Assembly: GCA_947176065.1 (NCBI GenBank)
Contig: CAMWPB010000010.1
Coordinates: forward strand, 18,111-82,110
DNA: 64,000 nt
Source of the DNA: an uncultured Lachnospiraceae bacterium
Lineage (GTDB): Bacteria; Bacillota; Clostridia; Lachnospirales; Lachnospiraceae
Reading direction: 5' to 3'
Part shown: piece by piece, positions 18,242 through 27,027 of the stretch
Layout: each line of letters opens with the position of its first letter
Numbering within the stretch: position 1 is the stretch's first letter
The notes under the pieces: generated by a model
The model's input: only the letters and a program-made list of their open reading frames with translations
Database searches by the model: none
What the model was told of the DNA's origin: nothing
Program-made: the position numbers and the translations under genes

Positions 18242-18253
18242 GAAAACGTTTTC
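18242..18253. promoter_or_regulatory. LacI/GalR-type operator palindrome
   Basis: Perfect palindrome GAAAACGTTTTC with a central CG, typical of LacI-family (including CcpA or MalR-like) binding sites. It lies just past the predicted transcription start, a repressing position. No LacI-family gene is in the window. Confidence 0.55.
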
Positions 18254-18305
18254 TTTCTGCGTGGGGGCGGAAAGTATGGAAAGAGAAGGGAAAGGAAGGT
18301 ATCTT

Positions 18306-20066
18306 ATGGATTTCAATGCGGTGTATCACAGGGCAAACGACAACTACTGTTATCCGCTGGATGAGGAGCAGTTAGTCATCAATATCAGGACGGGGTACGA
18401 CGTAAAGTATGTGAACCTGATTCACGGCGATCCCTTTAAGTCAGGTATTCTGGGCGGCGGGGAGAGCTGGGACGGGGAGGCATTGAACATCCCCTTTAAA
18501 AAGCGGCTGAAGAATCAGCTCTGGTGGACCACTACCATCAGGCCCGAATTTAAGCGTTTAAAATATTATTTTGAGCTGCAGACGGAGGATGAACGGTGGT
18601 TTTACTTTGAGGACGGTTTCGTGTCCGAGGCGCAGATGGCCCTGGAGGGCAGGAGCAGACAGTGCTTTATTATGCCCTGGATGAATCCGGCGGACATCCC
18701 GGTGACGCCCGCATGGGTGAACGACACGATCTGGTATCAGATTTTCCCGGAGCGGTTCTGCAACGGCGATCCGTCCATCAATCCGGAGGGGACGCTGCCG
18801 TGGCGGGTGAAAGGCTCTGTGACCAATCAGGAGTTTTTCGGAGGCGATCTGCAGGGAATCATCAATAAGCTGGATTATATCAAGGATCTGGGGGTGTCGG
18901 GGCTGTATCTGACACCGGTCAACGAGTCCCCCACATCCCATAAATATGACACTACGGATTACACGAAAATCGATCCGCATTTCGGGTCTGAAGAGACCAT
19001 GAAGACGCTGGTCCGGGAGGCGCACGGCAGGAATATGCGGGTGATGCTCGACGGCGTGTTCAACCATTCCGGACAGAATTTTGCGCCATGGCTCGACGTG
19101 AAGGAGAAAGGGCCGCAGTCGCAGTACTTCGACTGGTTTATGGTGAACGAGTGGCCTTTTGCGGATGAGGGCAGCAATGCATGGGCGAAGCGGTACTATA
19201 CTTTCGGCTTCTTTGACAGTATGCCGAAATTAAACACCAATAACCCCGAGGTGCGGGATTATCTGATCAGTGTATGCGAAAACTGGGTAAGAAATTATGA
19301 TGTAGACGGTATCAGGCTGGATGTGGCCAACGAGGTTTCCCATACGTTCTGTAAGGAATTGAGAAGTCGTCTGAAAGCCATTAAGCCGGATCTTTATATA
19401 CTGGGGGAGATCTGGCACGATGCGCTGCCGTGGCTTCGGGGCGATGAGTTTGACTCCGTGATGAATTATCCGCTGGGGGAGAGCATTAAGGATTTCTGGA
19501 TCGACAAGAGCCTGACCAACGAGGACTTTGAGTATACGATCAACCGCTGTTATACGCGCTATATGCAGCAGACAAATGACGTACTCTTTAATCTGCTGGA
19601 TTCCCATGATACGAAGCGGCTTCGAAGTGATGTAAAGAATCTGGACGAGTATTTCCAGCAGCTTGCGGTACTCTTTGCGATGCCGGGCTCGCCCTGCATT
19701 TACTATGGCACGGAGATCGCGATGGAGGGCGGGCACGACCCGGACTGCCGCCGCTGTATGCCGTGGGAGGAGATTGACGGAGGCGTCTACAGCGAGCGGA
19801 TGGATATTATCAAAAGTCTCCTGCATCTGCGGCAGGAGGAGCCGCTGCTTCGGAACCGGGATTTCCATTTCCCGAATAAGATCAACCGCCCCAGAGTGAT
19901 CGAGTTCAATAAAATGGGCTGGGTGGACAACTATGTGGAGGTGATCATCAACTGCGAGGAGGAAGACATCGAGATTCCCAGAGAGGGAGAGATTCTTTTT
20001 TCCAGGCATTATATTGACAACACACTGCTCCGCAATGGTATACTGATCAGAAGATACAAAAGTTGA
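18306..20066 (+). CDS. Glycoside hydrolase family 13 (neopullulanase/maltogenic type)
   Basis: Cytoplasmic alpha-glucan or maltodextrin hydrolase of 586 residues, with no signal peptide. The N-terminal about 120 residues look like the beta-sandwich found in GH13_20-type enzymes, followed by the (beta/alpha)8 barrel. Catalytic residues: nucleophile Asp in GIRLDVANEV, acid/base Glu in LGEIWHD, third Asp in LDSHDTKRL. ATG 18306 follows AAAGGAAGG; an earlier open stretch contains no better start. A dehydrogenase follows after about 20 bases, so the two are cotranscribed. Probably controlled by the palindrome at 18242. Confidence 0.93.
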   Translation: MDFNAVYHRANDNYCYPLDEEQLVINIRTGYDVKYVNLIHGDPFKSGILGGGESWDGEALNIPFKKRLKNQLWWTTTIRPEFKRLKYYFELQTEDERWFYFEDGFVSEAQMALEGRSRQCFIMPWMNPADIPVTPAWVNDTIWYQIFPERFCNGDPSINPEGTLPWRVKGSVTNQEFFGGDLQGIINKLDYIKDLGVSGLYLTPVNESPTSHKYDTTDYTKIDPHFGSEETMKTLVREAHGRNMRVMLDGVFNHSGQNFAPWLDVKEKGPQSQYFDWFMVNEWPFADEGSNAWAKRYYTFGFFDSMPKLNTNNPEVRDYLISVCENWVRNYDVDGIRLDVANEVSHTFCKELRSRLKAIKPDLYILGEIWHDALPWLRGDEFDSVMNYPLGESIKDFWIDKSLTNEDFEYTINRCYTRYMQQTNDVLFNLLDSHDTKRLRSDVKNLDEYFQQLAVLFAMPGSPCIYYGTEIAMEGGHDPDCRRCMPWEEIDGGVYSERMDIIKSLLHLRQEEPLLRNRDFHFPNKINRPRVIEFNKMGWVDNYVEVIINCEEEDIEIPREGEILFSRHYIDNTLLRNGILIRRYKS

Positions 20067-20087
20067 CGGGAAACGGAGAGAATGAGG

Positions 20088-21143
20088 ATGAACCAGTTTA
20101 ATTTACCCGGCTGTCTGATCATTGAGGCGGGAGCCTGCGAGCGGCTGAATGAAATTTTGGCGGACTGTATTCCGGGGATAGAGGGGAAGCGGACGGTCAT
20201 TGCGACGGAGGAGTCGCTGATTCCCATTATGAAGCCTTATCTGGAGGAAATGAAGCGGGATCTGCCAAAGAGCGAGCTTTATCTCATAGAAGAGAACAGT
20301 TTTGAGGAGGCCATGGAGCTGGCGAAGCACATCTGTATGGAGGATGTGGAGGTCATCATCGGCGTGGGCGGCGGCAAGGTGCTGGATGTGGCGAAATACG
20401 CGGGCTTTGTAGGGAAAATCCGCTATATCTGTGTTCCCACAACCCTGAGCAACGACAGCCTTTCTTCGCCTGTGGCGGTGCTGGGAACCGAGGGCGATGC
20501 GAGAAAGACTTTGAAATGTGCGATCCCGGCAGGGATTGTGGTGGATGTGGATGTGATTATGGGAGCGCCCGCTTCCCATCTGCAGTCCGGCATTGGCGAT
20601 ACCATCAGCAAATATACGGCGCTCTATGACTGGAAGCTGGATGCGTCGCATAAAGGCGGGCGGGTGGACGATTTTTCCTATCTGTTGTCGGATATGGCCT
20701 TTTCTTCCCTGTGTTATAACGAGGAGAAGTCGTTAAAAAGCAAAGAATTTATCAAGATACTGACACAGGCACTGGTGCTGGGCGGGCTGGCCATGGAGAT
20801 TGCGGGAAATTCCAGACCGTGCAGCGGCTCGGAACATCTTTTCTGTCATTCTCTGGAAGAACATCATAAGGAGATACAGATTTCCCACGGTATGGCCGTT
20901 GCGCTGGGGAGCCTCGTAAGCTGCCGCCTGCAGGGGCGGGACGTGAAGCGTCTGGAAACGGTTCTGCAGGCCTACGGCATGGACATGGATCCTATGAACT
21001 GGGGGATCACGAAGGAAATCTTTACGGATGCGTGGCTCCGGGCGGCGGACACCAGAAAGGACAGGTATACAGTGCTCAATGAAGCGGCGCTTTCCGAGGC
21101 GCTTTTGGGGCAGATCTATGACGGGCTTTGGGCAGGAAAATAA
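20088..21143 (+). CDS. Glycerol-1-phosphate dehydrogenase-like (AraM/EgsA) protein
   Basis: Member of the iron-containing alcohol dehydrogenase / dehydroquinate synthase superfamily, closest by pattern to AraM/EgsA glycerol-1-phosphate dehydrogenases: nucleotide-binding GVGGGKVLDVAKY (about 92-104), VPTTLSNDSLSSPVAVL, and metal-ligand histidines in HLFCHSLEEHH and SHGMAV. AraM reduces dihydroxyacetone phosphate to sn-glycerol-1-phosphate. 351 residues from ATG 20088; ATG 20082 is also open but sits only three bases from the ribosome binding site. Why it is linked to GH13 is unclear. Confidence 0.82.
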   Translation: MNQFNLPGCLIIEAGACERLNEILADCIPGIEGKRTVIATEESLIPIMKPYLEEMKRDLPKSELYLIEENSFEEAMELAKHICMEDVEVIIGVGGGKVLDVAKYAGFVGKIRYICVPTTLSNDSLSSPVAVLGTEGDARKTLKCAIPAGIVVDVDVIMGAPASHLQSGIGDTISKYTALYDWKLDASHKGGRVDDFSYLLSDMAFSSLCYNEEKSLKSKEFIKILTQALVLGGLAMEIAGNSRPCSGSEHLFCHSLEEHHKEIQISHGMAVALGSLVSCRLQGRDVKRLETVLQAYGMDMDPMNWGITKEIFTDAWLRAADTRKDRYTVLNEAALSEALLGQIYDGLWAGK

Positions 21144-21279
21144 AAACCTCTGTACAAATCCTTCAAAATGAAATAAAATCTATTTAAGAAGGGGAGTGGC
21201 TGCCTGCGAAGGCGGGCGGACGGGAATTCATGCCGGCAGACTTGGAATCAGGCGGTCATACGGAAGAGGAGGTGTGAAT

Positions 21280-21516
21280 ATGAAGACGTACATGCTGGAT
21301 TTAAACTCCATTGAAAGAGTGAAGGGATTTGTAAGCGCGATTGAGAAATTCGACGGTTACTTCGACATAGCCACCGGAAGATATGTGGTTGACGCGAAGT
21401 CGATCATGGGTATCTTTTCCATGGATCTGTCCAGAAAAATTGAATTTCGGATTTTGGAGACAAGTGCGCAGATCTCGGAGGTGGAGGCGGCAATCGCACC
21501 CTATTTGGCCATATAA
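21280..21516 (+). CDS. HPr-family protein lacking the active-site histidine (Crh-like)
   Basis: A 78-residue HPr fold. The regulatory segment AKSIMGIFS matches the HPr Ser46 region (Ser41 here), but the position that should be His15 aligns to Ser10 and no histidine is present anywhere. By analogy with Bacillus Crh it could be phosphorylated by HPr kinase and act with CcpA, but cannot pass phosphate in the PTS. A very good ribosome binding site, AGAGGAGGTG, precedes ATG 21280. It stands alone, 136 bases after the dehydrogenase. Confidence 0.8.
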   Translation: MKTYMLDLNSIERVKGFVSAIEKFDGYFDIATGRYVVDAKSIMGIFSMDLSRKIEFRILETSAQISEVEAAIAPYLAI

Positions 21517-21545
21517 GAAAATGGCGACAGTGTAAACCATTTAAG

Positions 21546-21681
21546 GAGAATGTAGGGCATTCTCTAAATCGGGCGTACGGGCGCCCGGTTTCCTGCATAA
21601 CGGAAGGTAACAGGGAGAAACTGTTACGGAAAATGAAACGGCTGCCGGTGTGTGACACATTGGCAGCCGTCTGCGTCTTTT
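21546..21681 (+). other. Four consecutive hairpins ending in a terminator-like stem
   Basis: The gap before sbcD holds GAGAATG / CATTCTC (21546-21564), CGGGCG / CGCCCG (21570-21587), GTAACAG / CTGTTAC (21607-21627) and ACGGCTGCC / GGCAGCCGT (21638-21670). The last is followed after several bases by TCTTTT, so it is probably a terminator. I could not match the whole to a known riboswitch. Confidence 0.6.
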
Positions 21682-21718
21682 AAGGGCAGACCCGCGCGGC
21701 GGGCAGAGGGAGAAGAAC

Positions 21719-22972
21719 ATGAGATTTTTACATTTGGCGGATCTGCATCTGGGAAAGTCCCTGTACGGCGTTTCCCTGATTGATAACGGCGACCAGATTT
21801 TCTGGGCGGAGCGGTTCCTTAGGAAGGTGTCGGAGCTTAAGCCTGACGCGGTTGTGATTGCCGGGGATGTGTATGACAGGAGCGCGCCGTCCAGCGATGC
21901 GGTTATGCTGTTAAACCATATACTGACAGAGCTTGAGCAGATGGGTATTCCGGTTATGCTGATTGCGGGAAACCATGATTCCGGGCAAAGGCTGTCGTTT
22001 GCGGGGGACATTCTGGCAAAACAGCGGATCTATATAGCGGGCGTTGCAGAAACAGAGGTTTTGCATGTGACAATTCCGGAGAAGGACGGTACCGGGGAAG
22101 TGACGTTCTGGCTGATGCCGTATCTGTTTCCGGCATTGGCGGCACAGAAGCTGGAGGACGACTCTGTCGGGGATTATGAGACGGCGATGAGAAAGCTGCT
22201 GGAGCGGCAGGAGATTGATTTTTCAAAAAGAAACGTGCTGGTAGCCCATCAGAACGTGGGCGCAAACGGCAGGGAGGTGCAGCGGGGCGGCTCGGAATCC
22301 ATGGCAGGCGGCGTGGGACAGATGGATTACCGGGTGTTTGACAGGTTTGACTATGTGGCGCTGGGGCATATCCATGCATCCTGCTATGTGGGGCGGAGAG
22401 AGGTGCGCTATGCAGGCTCTCCGCTGTGTTATCATTTTGACGAGACGAAACAGCCGGCCAAGGGCCTTTTGCTTGTGGAGCTTGGAGAAAAGGAAAGCGG
22501 GGCGGAGATTACACCGGTTCCGATTGCTCCCTTACATCCGATGCGGGAAATCCGGGGAACCTGCGAAGAGATTCTGGAAGAGGCGGAAAAGGGAAAAGAG
22601 GAAAAGGAATACCTGAAGATTGTGGTGACGGATCAGAGGGTTACGCCGGAGCTGTCAGAAACGCTGCGGGAGCTGTTCGGAAAACGCGGCAGTCTGATTA
22701 TGGAGCTGGTCTCTGCGTTCCGGGAGTTTGGCACGGTGTCCGCACTGCCGGGGAAGCATAACGAGGCAAAGTCGATAGAAGAATATTTTGAGGAGCTGTA
22801 CCGGGAGAGAAAGGCGCAGGCGGAGCCGGACGAGAAGGACCGGGAGCTGCTTCGCTTTGCGGCCGGTCAGGTCCGTGGCAGACAGCCCGCGGAGAATCGG
22901 GCGGAAATGCTGGAGGCAGACGCGGAAAAATTATTGGCATATATTCTGGAACAGGAGGCGGCGAGAGGATGA
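21719..22972 (+). CDS. sbcD: Exonuclease SbcCD subunit D
   Basis: Mre11-type nuclease subunit of SbcCD, which cleaves hairpins and DNA ends at stalled forks. 417 residues with the calcineurin-like phosphoesterase motifs in order: HLADLHLGKSL (about 4-14), AGDVYDR (about 49), AGNHDSG (about 83) and ALGHIHAS (about 216). AGGGAGAAG precedes the ATG. It overlaps sbcC by four bases (ATGA). The length is normal for the family. Confidence 0.95.
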   Translation: MRFLHLADLHLGKSLYGVSLIDNGDQIFWAERFLRKVSELKPDAVVIAGDVYDRSAPSSDAVMLLNHILTELEQMGIPVMLIAGNHDSGQRLSFAGDILAKQRIYIAGVAETEVLHVTIPEKDGTGEVTFWLMPYLFPALAAQKLEDDSVGDYETAMRKLLERQEIDFSKRNVLVAHQNVGANGREVQRGGSESMAGGVGQMDYRVFDRFDYVALGHIHASCYVGRREVRYAGSPLCYHFDETKQPAKGLLLVELGEKESGAEITPVPIAPLHPMREIRGTCEEILEEAEKGKEEKEYLKIVVTDQRVTPELSETLRELFGKRGSLIMELVSAFREFGTVSALPGKHNEAKSIEEYFEELYRERKAQAEPDEKDRELLRFAAGQVRGRQPAENRAEMLEADAEKLLAYILEQEAARG

Positions 22973-25900
22973 AACCTGTTTGGCTGGAAATGATTGCTTT
23001 TGGTTCTTATAAAGAGAAAACCACCGTTGATTTTGGGAAGTTAAGGCACAGCCTTTATCTGATAACGGGCGATACGGGAGCCGGAAAAACCACGATCTTT
23101 GACGGGATTATGGTGGCGCTGTACGGCGTGGCAAGCGGGAAGGGGGACAAGAAGTCCAGAACCTTCGAGATCATGCACTGCGACTATGTGGAAAAATCCG
23201 AGGATACGACGGTGACACTCTGCTTTGAACACATGGGTAAGACGTATAAAGTACAGAGAACGCTTCATTTCAGGAAGAAGCGCGGAACCGGGGACTATGA
23301 AAAAACAACGCCGCAGGCGAAGCTTTGGGAGCCGGACAGGGATGTGCTGGAAAAGGCGGAGCAGGTGACCCAGAGAATCACGCAGATACTCGGTATGAAT
23401 GCGGAGCAGTTCAGAAAGACCACCATGCTGGCGCAGGGAGAATTTAAAAAATTTCTGGATGCAGACAGTGAAGAAAAAAATAAAATTCTGGGCGAACTGT
23501 TTGACAGCTCGGCTTATGTGTATTTGCAGGATTTGTTTGACGAGGCGAGAAAAAAACTGGAGCGGGACAGAAGAGAAAAGGGCACGGAACAGATCAGAAG
23601 GGCCATGGAAAATTTTGTATGCCCGCAGGAGGCTTCCGATGCGGAAAGGGAGAGGTACTGTGCCGGACATTCCCGGTTGGAGGAGGCTCTTTGCGAACTG
23701 GTGCATAAGGATGGGGTGCAGAGGGAAGAGTGGAAGAGAAAGGAAGAGGCGTGCCGGGAACAGGACAGAAAGCTCCACGAGAAAAAAGGGCGGGCAGAGG
23801 AACAGAACAGGCTGCTTGAGGAGCTGGCAGAGAAAGAGTGTGAGCGGGAGACGCTTGTCCGAAGGAAGGACGAGATGGAGGCGTTAAAGGCACAGGCAGA
23901 AAAGGCTGAGCGCGCTTTTTACAGGCTGAAACCCTTGGAGACGTCTGCGAAAAAAGCGGCGAAAAACTATGAAGAGGCGCTTAAAAGTATGGAGGAGACC
24001 GAGAAGCGTTTTCAGGAATTGGAGGAAGAGAAGGGAAAGAAGAAAGAGGCGCTGACAGTGTACGAGCAGACGGCAAAGCCGCAGACGGAAAGGCTTTCCA
24101 CGGCCATAAACAGTATGGAGAAAGCCATACCCCGCTATGGGGAATTGGAAAAAAATCTGGAAAAGCAGGGAGAGGAGCAGCAGCTTGCGCAGGAGGCGCG
24201 CGATCGCAGACAGACTGCCGAAGGGCGGCTGAAGCAGATCGAGGAGGAGCTGGATGCATGGAAGGAAGAGATCAGAGAACTGGATGGCGTCGAGGCGGAA
24301 AGGGAGCGTCTGAAGGGGGTATACGAAAAGGAGAAGGAGAGACTGGACAGACTGGTTTCCCCGGGGGGAATCAAGGAGCAGACCGAAAGCATTTTTGAGG
24401 CGGAAGAGGGACTGAAACAGGAGCGGGAGACGCTGCGGGAAATGACCGCCGGGGCGGGGGAGGCAGAGGCGCACTATCACGGTCTGTATCAGGCATTTAT
24501 AGAAGGGCAGGCAGGCATCCTTGCGAGAGCTTTGGAGAAGGAACTGGAGGAGAAGGAGGAGGCTGCGTGTCCGGTCTGCAGCACAATGTTTCACCGTTCG
24601 CAGATCCGGCACTTTGCTAAACCGGGAGAAAAGATAACCGAGAAAAAGGAAGTGGATGCGGCACGAAAACTTTTTGACGACATGGACGGGGAGAGACAGC
24701 GGCAGAGTCAGCGCGTCACGGAGAAGGAGACGGCCATACGTGAGAAAAAAGCGGGCGTCATAAGCAGACTGCAGGAACTGGAGCCGACGTGCAAAGATTG
24801 GGAGACGGTATGCGCGGAGAGGTGGCTGGAAGAGACGGAGACGCGCTGCAGGCAGCAGGAGGAGAAAGCGGCGGAAAATTTCCGCACGGTGGAGAAGCGG
24901 AGCAGGAGACTCATCAAATTAAGGGAAAAGGTAAAGTCAGGGGAAGAGGAGTCGGCATCCTGCAGGCAGGCGTTTGAGGAAAGCAGGGAGAGCGAACGGG
25001 AACACACACAGACGTGTGAGAAGCTGAAAGCGGCTGCGGAGGAACTGATCAGGTCGCTGGAGCATTACGGTCAATGTCCTGATCGGGAGAGCGCCGTAAA
25101 ACAAAAGGAGAAGTGGGAACAGGAGAAAAAACAGTTACAGCAGGAAATGGAGCGGGCCGCCGGAGCGTACAAGGAGGCGGAACGGCAGTGTGAGGAGACA
25201 CGGGGGACGCTGCGAAAGAGCCATGACGATCTTCCGGGGCTTTTAAGGGAAAAGCGCGCCGCGCAGGAGAAGCTGGAAGAGGGAATGCGGCAGAACGGGT
25301 TTGCCGGTGTGGAAGAGATCGCGGAAATATTGCAGGTTACGGGTAACAGCGACGATGCGTCAGAGAGCTGGCTCCGGGAGAAGAAGGAGGCGCTTGGCGT
25401 CTATGAGAACGCGCTGCAGAACGTGCAGGCCCGGATAGCGGAGCTAAAGGAAAAAACAAAGGAATGGGAGAGAACAGATCTGACGGCGCTGGATGCCGCC
25501 ATCGCCAGACAGGGTGAGATGCTTGCTGAAATACAGAGTCGGAGCGCCCTGTTCGAAAAGCTGTCTGACAACCACAGACAGACGGCTGATACCGTGCAGA
25601 GGGCAGGCAGGAGACTTAAGGAAACACAGACGGCGTGGGAGCGGCTGGACAGTCTGGCCAATCTGGCAAACGGGACGAACGCGGCGGGCGGCAGGCTGAG
25701 CTTTGACCGCTATGTGATGGGATATGTGTTCCGGGAGGTTCTGGAAATGGCAAACCGGCGGCTGGATCTTATGAGCGGCGGACGCTATGAGCTGCGGCAC
25801 GAGATGCAGGCGGGAAGGGAAAACGCCATTGCGGGACTTGAGGTATCCGTGTTTGATATGACTACGGGAAGATGCAGGCCGTCGCAGTCCCTCTCAGGCG

Positions 25901-26181
25901 GGGAATCGTTTTTTGTCTCGCTGGCGCTTGCCCTTGGATTATCCGATGTGGTACAGAACCATGCGGGCGGCAGACAGCTTGACACATTGTTTATTGACGA
26001 GGGGTTCGGATCCCTTGACAGCGATGTGCTTGACAGAGCCATGACAGTGTTAAACCAGCTCACGGAGGGGAACCGTCTGGTCGGTATTATTTCCCATGTG
26101 GCAAGGCTGGAGGAGAGCATTCCGCAGCAGATACGGGTGAAAAACGGTGAAAAAGGGAGTTCGCTGGAAATTGTCTGCTGA
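22969..26181 (+). CDS. sbcC: Exonuclease SbcCD subunit C (Rad50-like)
   Basis: Rad50-type SMC ATPase partner of SbcD, 1070 residues. Walker A GDTGAGKTTIF lies near residue 33-43, then two long coiled-coil arms very rich in Glu/Arg/Lys. The zinc-hook CPVC lies near residue 528, signature LSGGESFFVSLALALGL near 976, and Walker B LDTLFIDEGFGSLD near 1004. Start and overlap with sbcD indicate translational coupling. sbcDC helps process palindromic DNA, which is relevant to the many palindromic elements in this window. Confidence 0.96.
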   Translation: MKPVWLEMIAFGSYKEKTTVDFGKLRHSLYLITGDTGAGKTTIFDGIMVALYGVASGKGDKKSRTFEIMHCDYVEKSEDTTVTLCFEHMGKTYKVQRTLHFRKKRGTGDYEKTTPQAKLWEPDRDVLEKAEQVTQRITQILGMNAEQFRKTTMLAQGEFKKFLDADSEEKNKILGELFDSSAYVYLQDLFDEARKKLERDRREKGTEQIRRAMENFVCPQEASDAERERYCAGHSRLEEALCELVHKDGVQREEWKRKEEACREQDRKLHEKKGRAEEQNRLLEELAEKECERETLVRRKDEMEALKAQAEKAERAFYRLKPLETSAKKAAKNYEEALKSMEETEKRFQELEEEKGKKKEALTVYEQTAKPQTERLSTAINSMEKAIPRYGELEKNLEKQGEEQQLAQEARDRRQTAEGRLKQIEEELDAWKEEIRELDGVEAERERLKGVYEKEKERLDRLVSPGGIKEQTESIFEAEEGLKQERETLREMTAGAGEAEAHYHGLYQAFIEGQAGILARALEKELEEKEEAACPVCSTMFHRSQIRHFAKPGEKITEKKEVDAARKLFDDMDGERQRQSQRVTEKETAIREKKAGVISRLQELEPTCKDWETVCAERWLEETETRCRQQEEKAAENFRTVEKRSRRLIKLREKVKSGEEESASCRQAFEESRESEREHTQTCEKLKAAAEELIRSLEHYGQCPDRESAVKQKEKWEQEKKQLQQEMERAAGAYKEAERQCEETRGTLRKSHDDLPGLLREKRAAQEKLEEGMRQNGFAGVEEIAEILQVTGNSDDASESWLREKKEALGVYENALQNVQARIAELKEKTKEWERTDLTALDAAIARQGEMLAEIQSRSALFEKLSDNHRQTADTVQRAGRRLKETQTAWERLDSLANLANGTNAAGGRLSFDRYVMGYVFREVLEMANRRLDLMSGGRYELRHEMQAGRENAIAGLEVSVFDMTTGRCRPSQSLSGGESFFVSLALALGLSDVVQNHAGGRQLDTLFIDEGFGSLDSDVLDRAMTVLNQLTEGNRLVGIISHVARLEESIPQQIRVKNGEKGSSLEIVC

Positions 26182-26184
26182 GGT

Positions 26185-26213
26185 TTGCCTTTCGGCAATA
26201 TTTATGCTAAGAT
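26185..26213 (+). promoter_or_regulatory. Promoter for the sufC operon
   Basis: TTGCCT (26185-26190), a 17-base spacer and TAAGAT (26208-26213) with an upstream TG forming an extended -10. It starts just after the sbcC stop. Confidence 0.6.
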
Positions 26214-26277
26214 GTTCTATTAAGGAACTTCCGGAGAAGGGGGTTCGGCAGATATGCGGTAAACTTGGAGGTTTATG

Positions 26278-27006
26278 ATGCTGGAACTTAAAAACATATC
26301 TTTTCAGGCTGAGGACGGCGGAAAAGAGATAGAGATATTGAGGAATATTAATCTGACAGTGGAGAACCGTTTTGTGGCCGTTACCGGGCCCAACGGCAGC
26401 GGCAAATCAACGCTGGCAAAGATTGTGGCGGGTATCCTGACACCCACGGAGGGACAGATTTTTCTGGACGGCGTCGACATTACGCAGAAGTCGATTACAG
26501 AGCGGGCGCAGATGGGGATCAGCTTTGCCTTCCAGCAGCCGGTCCGCTTTAAGGGAATCACCGTGAAGGATATGCTTTCCATCGCGGCGGGCAGGGAGAC
26601 TGCGGTGTCGGAGGTCTGCGCGATGCTCTCGGAGGTAGGTCTCTGTGCGAGAGATTATGTAAACCGGGAGATCAATGCCAGCCTTTCAGGAGGAGAGTTA
26701 AAGCGTATCGAGATCGCCATGATTATGGCGAGAAAGGCCAGGGTGTCCATTTTTGACGAGCCGGAGGCGGGAATTGATCTGTGGAGTTTTCAGAACCTGA
26801 TCCGGGTTTTTGAGAAAATGCATGCGGAGACGAAGGGAACGATCCTGATTATATCCCATCAGGAAAGGATACTGAACATAGCGGATCAGATTGTGCTGCT
26901 TTCCGACGGCAGAATTGAGAAGGTGGGCAGCAGGGAGGAGATTATGCCCGCGCTTTTGGGAGCCGGGCAGCCCTGCAGGACTTTGAGTGATAAATTGATT
27001 CAGTAG
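26278..27006 (+). CDS. sufC: SufC-type ABC ATPase for Fe-S assembly
   Basis: Cytosolic ABC ATPase that drives Fe-S cluster assembly on a SufB-like scaffold. 242 residues. Walker A GPNGSGKSTLA (about 36-46), the SufC-typical FAFQQPVRFKGI, signature LSGGELKRIE and Walker B VSIFDEPEAGID; the ExEAGID-type variant is a SufC hallmark. ATG 26278 lies six bases after GGAGG and ATG 26275 only three. The gene for the SufB-like partner follows after 21 bases. Confidence 0.9.
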   Translation: MLELKNISFQAEDGGKEIEILRNINLTVENRFVAVTGPNGSGKSTLAKIVAGILTPTEGQIFLDGVDITQKSITERAQMGISFAFQQPVRFKGITVKDMLSIAAGRETAVSEVCAMLSEVGLCARDYVNREINASLSGGELKRIEIAMIMARKARVSIFDEPEAGIDLWSFQNLIRVFEKMHAETKGTILIISHQERILNIADQIVLLSDGRIEKVGSREEIMPALLGAGQPCRTLSDKLIQ

Positions 27007-27027
27007 AGAGGAATCATGGAGGAAATT

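Noticed and set aside
21546..21681. Known riboswitch class before sbcD
   Set aside because: I compared it from memory with cobalamin, THF, c-di-GMP and preQ1 patterns and found no matching conserved core; kept only as an unassigned structured region.
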